Of a DNA stretch of 45,527 nt, positions 42,701-45,527 are shown piece after piece. Position numbers and translations under genes: made by a program. This DNA is from Saccoglossus kowalevskii. Lineage: Eukaryota; Hemichordata; Enteropneusta; Harrimaniidae. The stretch lies in the NCBI RefSeq assembly GCF_000003605.2, contig NW_003117946.1:1197-46723 (forward strand), written 5' to 3'. The notes beneath the pieces are model-generated. The model saw only the letters and a program-made list of their open reading frames with translations, did no database searches and had not been told where the DNA came from. Positions within the stretch are counted from its first letter, which is position 1. Every line of letters begins with the position of its first letter.

Positions 42701-45116
42701 ACTAACCTCTTTATCCGCATTACACATGTCCCCACCTTTTGGAAATCCACCTTGAGGCGGCTAAAATTACAAATTAAACAAATAAACAATTATATCTTTG
42801 CAAGTATACTGCGATATCTTTGCAAGTATACTTTTCTCTATGGTAACTAAAATAAACCAGTATACAAGGGTGCTGGTTGAAACTTTGTGCCATGTTGGAT
42901 AAGAGTACCACATAGTATACACAAACAACAAGTGTAAAATATATTTTGCATGAAATTTCAAATGAACTGCACTGTCCTTTAAACAAACTGCCACTGACAA
43001 TTTGATATTAATACACATTTAAAGTGCCTGTGCAATGCCCACCCACACACTTCCCATTTTAGATCTGTGCCCCACTGAAATGGGCAATATGCCCACCCAC
43101 ACACTTCCCATTTTAGATCTGTGCCCCACTGAAATGGGCAATATGCCCACCCACACACTTCCCATTTTAGATCTGTGCCCCACTGAAATGGGCAATTATC
43201 GATTTTTTTGCTGAAAATGATTACTCGTATCCAAGTAAATTTGAGATATTTCCTGTGCTGTAGCCATGCCCGCCTATCCTGAAACGATGAACATTTTTTG
43301 ATCACCATTTCTTTTTTATTTTTGAGAGAGCAATTTTTAGAAGTTGTTTCCACAACAAACATTTATGGTTAAACGTTGTGTTGTGGGCGGTTGCAGTAAT
43401 GCGTATAGTCATAGTGTAGGTATTTACACGTTTCCAATCGATCCAAAGGTGTGAAATCGGTGGACGAAAGCCGTGAAAATAACAAGAAAAGGTTGGGGTG
43501 GACTTCCTCCTTACAGCATCATATGTAGTGTCTACTTCACCTCAGATTCTTTTTTTCAAAAAACTGTCCTTGTCCATGACAAAACAACTAGGTTTTAACG
43601 AGAAGCGTCGATAACTTAAACCTGGCGCAAGACAACGTTTTCGAAAAAATAGATTCCGGACCAGCCCATGATCACTGAGGCGGATTTCAGAAGAGAGAGA
43701 GACGTCGAGTAAGTGTTTCAAACGATTTGATTTTTTTTGCGATCCTGATTATCGCTTTATAGAGACCACCCGTGTTATGTAAAAGGTAGTAGTAATTTTG
43801 ATAATGCCACGGAAACAAAGCGTCGGACAAACAGAAAATTAGGTAGCCCTCAGGCTGTTTTCATTTTTGCAGGCTAAAAGTGTCTGAATTGTTCGGTGCG
43901 CGTCAGTCGATACTGCCGCTGTACTGTCTTTGTGAACTTTGAGGTATCTTCGTAATAACCTTATTATTATACATCTTTTCCTACCAAGGATACATCATGG
44001 GAATGCCGAAATCTTAAAAGTTTAGAACAGAATCAGCAAACTTCTTTGTATGGAGTCCGGTCAAACCCTGGTGGCAGCCATGTTTGTTTTTATTATTAGA
44101 GTACGCTTACGCGCATAATACGCATTCCCATATATGGTAGGATGAAAATACCCTGTAAAATACCGCAAAATTATGGCACGCTGTAACCTATGGCGTTACG
44201 GTGACAGATGTATAATAATAATATTTAGGTATAAATGGATAATTTTAGCTGTGAAAATAGCAGCCATTTCACAGGCACTTTAATCTGTAAGTTGACATAC
44301 CTGATACTGTATTATAGCAGACATTATTATACTAGACCACACTTGTACTTCATCTAGAAAATAAAATGTACTTTGAATGTAATCAGGTTTATTGATTAAA
44401 TTTACTGTTGTTTAAAAAACTTTTTATATACTAAATGTTTTATGAAAATACAATGTTATACAATTATGAAATCTAGAATGTGATCCTATATGAAAAGTAA
44501 AATAAATAAGAAAGAAAAATGGAACAATTTAGTTTTTAGTGACATTTTTAGCAATGAAAGATATAAATTGTACTCGTGCCATGGATGAGTATTCTGCATG
44601 TTACCCACTAAGTAACTCCTTGAATAATTGATTCAAGCATGTCAAAAAAGGACAACTGAAAACAAAATTAACATGGTCACCGGTCAGCCATTTTGAATCA
44701 AATCACAAAACAAACTAACATGCATAAGTAATCTGTCATGTGTTATGTTCATACCAAGTTTGTGAATGCCAGAGAACAGGTTGATGATGTGCTTTTTACA
44801 AAATAGCCAATAGTCATGCAGTGAAGTTATAAAAATAAATCTATGTGCATGCACATTAACTATTGACTTGTCTTTGAACCTCAGATGGAATCACACATAG
44901 TAGGGACGCATGGAAGAAACTCAAAACATAGGACTTTGATGAGAATAAAAATTGTAGGGTTTTGTTCAAACCCAACGAACACTTGTAAATTTGCCCCTGT
45001 TGAGTGTCAAACAGACTAAGTATATTATTATATGAACAGTTACCACTTATATCGGATGAGAACAGATATACTCTTCTTTTTGTTGTTAAATGAAATCTGT
45101 AAGGTCTGTCACCGCT
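36744..45116 (-). CDS. ARAP-like: ARAP-like ArfGAP with PH domains (partial; both ends unresolved)
   Basis: Eleven phase-consistent exons: 45116-45044, 44353-44301, 42760-42707, 42297-42263, 41166-41118, 40486-40380, 40272-40188, 39847-39787, 38615-38562, 37775-37696, 36836-36748. In order they give the end of a PH domain (RPYRFHLTTKRRVYLF...W), a short linker, a second PH domain (VKIDGNKSKKYMAVKNGRLC ... ENADETKAWAEALEVAI), then an ArfGAP domain with a perfect C-x2-C-x16-C-x2-C finger (CADC...ICKEC), the catalytic Arg in CHRSLG and VSKVRSLRMD. PH-PH-ArfGAP order is characteristic of ARAP proteins, PIP3-dependent Arf/Rho GAPs at membranes. The 5' part is beyond the right edge. The ankyrin and RhoGAP exons expected downstream were not found, and reading past the last donor gives ATG-TAA (stop 36746-36744). 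Confidence 0.85.
36748..36836 (-). CDS. ARAP-like: ARAP-like exon k (last ArfGAP exon found)
   Basis: LLLKVGNDTANAFWEDNL (family: ...GN..AN.FWE), then DSQDKITPVCE and AT|GTAAGT. If the donor is not used, the frame closes at once as Met-stop. Confidence 0.88.
36837..37695. other. ARAP-like intron j-k
   Basis: AT-rich; nothing recognised beyond chance open frames. Confidence 0.5.
37696..37775 (-). CDS. ARAP-like: ARAP-like exon j (ArfGAP catalytic Arg)
   Basis: G/CHRSLGVDVSKVRSLRMDK, including the Arg finger, then LAPLTQQ. Acceptor ACCAG, donor GTATGT. Confidence 0.93.
37776..38561. other. ARAP-like intron i-j
   Basis: No repeat or coding signal identified. Confidence 0.5.
38562..38615 (-). 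CDS. ARAP-like: ARAP-like exon i (ArfGAP zinc finger, second half)
   Basis: SPDWTSINLLVVICKECSG, completing the C-x2-C-x16-C-x2-C finger. Acceptor TTTTCAG, donor GTAAAG. Confidence 0.93.
38616..39786. other. ARAP-like intron h-i
   Basis: No recognisable repeat family. Open frames at 38908-39529 look like chance. Confidence 0.5.
39787..39847 (-). CDS. ARAP-like: ARAP-like exon h (ArfGAP zinc finger, first half)
   Basis: ALLFNHQNPANKKCADCGDD, holding the first two zinc cysteines. Acceptor TTGTAG, donor GTAAGT, phase 1 out. Confidence 0.93.
40188..40272 (-). CDS. ARAP-like: ARAP-like exon g (PH2 C-terminal helix)
   Basis: MLLFENADETKAWAEALEVA, with the conserved Trp, then IKEALSDPT. Acceptor TTTTTAG, donor GTGAGT. 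Confidence 0.9.
40380..40486 (-). CDS. ARAP-like: ARAP-like exon f (PH2)
   Basis: Codes for ACPISEIQLNISSVKE and LEVVTPNQRC, the middle strands of the PH fold. Acceptor TTTTCAG, donor GTAAGT, phase 2 out. Confidence 0.85.
40640..40999 (+). repeat. Composite remnant: family C unit joined to a HINE-like 3' half
   Basis: 40660-40745 matches a family C monomer (GTCGGCCATTTTGAA ... AATGTATGTACCA). 40807-40999 matches the last monomer, tail and hairpin of the HINE-like elements, ending ACAGTGAAGCTA. It lies in the ARAP-like intron between exons e and f. Confidence 0.65.
41118..41166 (-). CDS. ARAP-like: ARAP-like exon e (PH2)
   Basis: YMAVKNGRLCYYANLQ, PH strands 2-3. Acceptor TCTAG, donor GTAAGA. 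A 44-bp satellite array begins about 70 bp away in the preceding intron. Confidence 0.85.
41236..41644 (+). repeat. 44-bp satellite array, nine full copies
   Basis: Units start at 41236 (43 bp, one G short), 41279, 41323, 41367, 41411, 41455, 41499, 41543 and 41587, with a partial unit at 41631. Units 2-9 appear identical. Each contains ATTTGCAT, GGATTAAT and ATATGCATA. It lies in the ARAP-like intron between exons d and e. Confidence 0.97.
42263..42297 (-). CDS. ARAP-like: ARAP-like exon d (PH2 start)
   Basis: GPVKIDGNKSKK, the first strand and basic loop of the second PH domain. Acceptor TTTACAG, donor GTAAGT, phase 2 out. Confidence 0.75.
42707..42760 (-). CDS. ARAP-like: ARAP-like exon c (inter-PH linker)
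   Basis: Eighteen phase-0 codons, Pro/Gly-rich (PPQGGFPKGGDMCNADKE). Supported by splice sites (TTTTAG, GTTAGT) and phase rather than conservation. Confidence 0.65.
43037..43195. repeat. 54-bp minisatellite, three copies
   Basis: Units begin at 43037, 43091 and 43145 and are nearly identical. Being 18 codons long, the minus strand reads as a repeated CPFQWGTDLKWEVCGWAY. It lies just inside the left end of the TTAA element. Confidence 0.95.
43365..43680 (+). pseudogene. THAP-domain pseudogene
   Basis: ATG at 43365. MVKRCVVGGCSNAYSHSVGI starts a THAP zinc finger (two Cys), followed by YTFPIDPK, an in-frame TGA (43452-43454), NRWTKAV, then IICSVYFTSDSFF. The expected zinc-binding His of C-x2-H-F is Tyr. 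A +1 shift near the end leads into LGFNEKRR-stop-LKPGARQRF, resembling the end of THAP domains. It cannot make a functional finger. Confidence 0.8.
44301..44353 (-). CDS. ARAP-like: ARAP-like exon b (PH C-terminal helix)
   Basis: DEVQVWSSIIMSAIIQYQ, with the invariant PH-domain Trp. Acceptor CTAG, donor GTATGT. A TTAA-flanked transposon ends about 16 bp past the donor. Confidence 0.82.
44640..44900 (+). repeat. Diverged family C unit
   Basis: GGTCAGCCATTTTGAATCAAATCACAAAACAAAC... matches the family C monomer start and continues to a CATACCAAGTTTG landmark. In the intron between ARAP-like exons a and b. Confidence 0.55.
45044..45116 (-). CDS. ARAP-like: ARAP-like exon a (PH domain strands)
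   Basis: First exon recognised. SGDRPYRFHLTTKRRVYLFS looks like the beta5-beta6 part of a PH domain. Acceptor TTTTTCAG, donor GTAACT, ends in phase 1. The exon before it is outside the window. Confidence 0.8.
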
Positions 45117-45304
45117 CTGAAAAACAAGACAAGTTCAGCATGACTTAGTTAGACAATACATGATCCTGAATTCTAAACTAAGGAGCTATATGAACCCTGC
45201 TTATCAATTATTATCTAGCTGTGTACTAATGAAATCACTTCTTAACAGTCATGCTACAATGAAAAAGTACCATAGAAAAATTCATCATCCATGTCAAAAA
45301 AAAC

Positions 45305-45527
45305 ATCCATGCTAGGTGGTATAAAACCTAAAATTCTCTGTGAGATCAACACCTTTACTATTGAACTCATGCTAGGTGGTATAAAACACAAATCTCTCAG
45401 TGACATGGGCACTAACTACTGATATAAATCCCAAATTTCTCTGTGAGATGGACACACTTACTACTGAACCCATGCCAGGTGGTATAAAAACCAAACCTCT
45501 CTGTGAAATGGACACACTAACTACTGA
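45305..45527. repeat. ~57-bp tandem repeat running off the right edge
   Basis: Three to four imperfect units (CATGCTAGGTGGTATAAAA at 45310 and 45369, CATGCCAGGTGGTATAAAA at 45472; one unit near 45420 lacks this start). Confidence 0.75.

Larger units (their letters stand above)
43023..44279 (+). mobile_element. TTAA-flanked DNA transposon remnant with THAP domain (1257 bp)
   Basis: The left end AGTGCCTGTGCAATG and the inverted right end AGTGCCTGTGAAATG form ~15-bp TIRs, each flanked outside by TTAA (43019-43022 and 44280-44283). TTAA duplications occur in piggyBac and Kolobok elements, and THAP zinc fingers occur in P-type and, as I recall, Kolobok-type transposases, so Kolobok-like is the best guess. 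It sits in the ARAP-like intron between exons b and c. Confidence 0.75.

Overview
The window is AT-rich eukaryotic DNA: short exons with GT-AG introns, one run of 250 N (10316-10565), many degraded transposable elements, and no operons, CRISPR arrays or RNA genes that I could find. The gene set (a cilia/flagella radial-spoke protein, a stathmin and an ARAP-type ArfGAP) together with the repeat types (Helentron/HINE-like elements with internal tandem repeats, Tc1/mariner, CR1/RTE-like LINE remains, foldbacks) points to a non-vertebrate animal, most likely a marine invertebrate. I cannot name the phylum from the sequence.

All three recognisable genes lie on the minus strand. (1) 575-12130: RSPH10B, a MORN-repeat axonemal protein. 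Fourteen coding exons were rebuilt with consistent splice phases (723 codons); the last ~150 residues expected of the family fall beyond the left edge. (2) 17136-23895: a complete stathmin of 144 residues in four coding exons, plus a candidate 18-nt in-frame microexon. (3) 36744-45116: the middle of an ARAP-like protein (end of one PH domain, a second PH domain, then an ArfGAP zinc finger) in eleven exons. The 5' end lies beyond the right edge, and no exon after the ArfGAP core could be recognised.

The rest is repeat-dominated. 12.1-17.1 kb holds a MITE-like inverted repeat, an unexplained 54-codon coding-like stretch, a LINE 3' end and a mariner remnant. 24-36.7 kb is a graveyard of nested repeats: a LINE split by younger repeats, two foldbacks, a ~2.8-kb inverted-repeat structure and a dead Tc1-like element inserted beside a tandem array. 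Introns carry a HINE-like family whose copies differ by whole ~160-bp monomers, a 1.26-kb TTAA-flanked element with a broken THAP domain, a 1.73-kb TIR-bounded structure with a PHD-finger fragment, and a 44-bp satellite with an octamer (POU-type) motif in every unit.

I found no new enzymatic or defence system. The most original signals are the HINE-like family, the TTAA/THAP and PHD-bearing elements lying within tens of bases of splice donors, the octamer array, the stathmin microexon, and the abrupt end of the ARAP-like gene.
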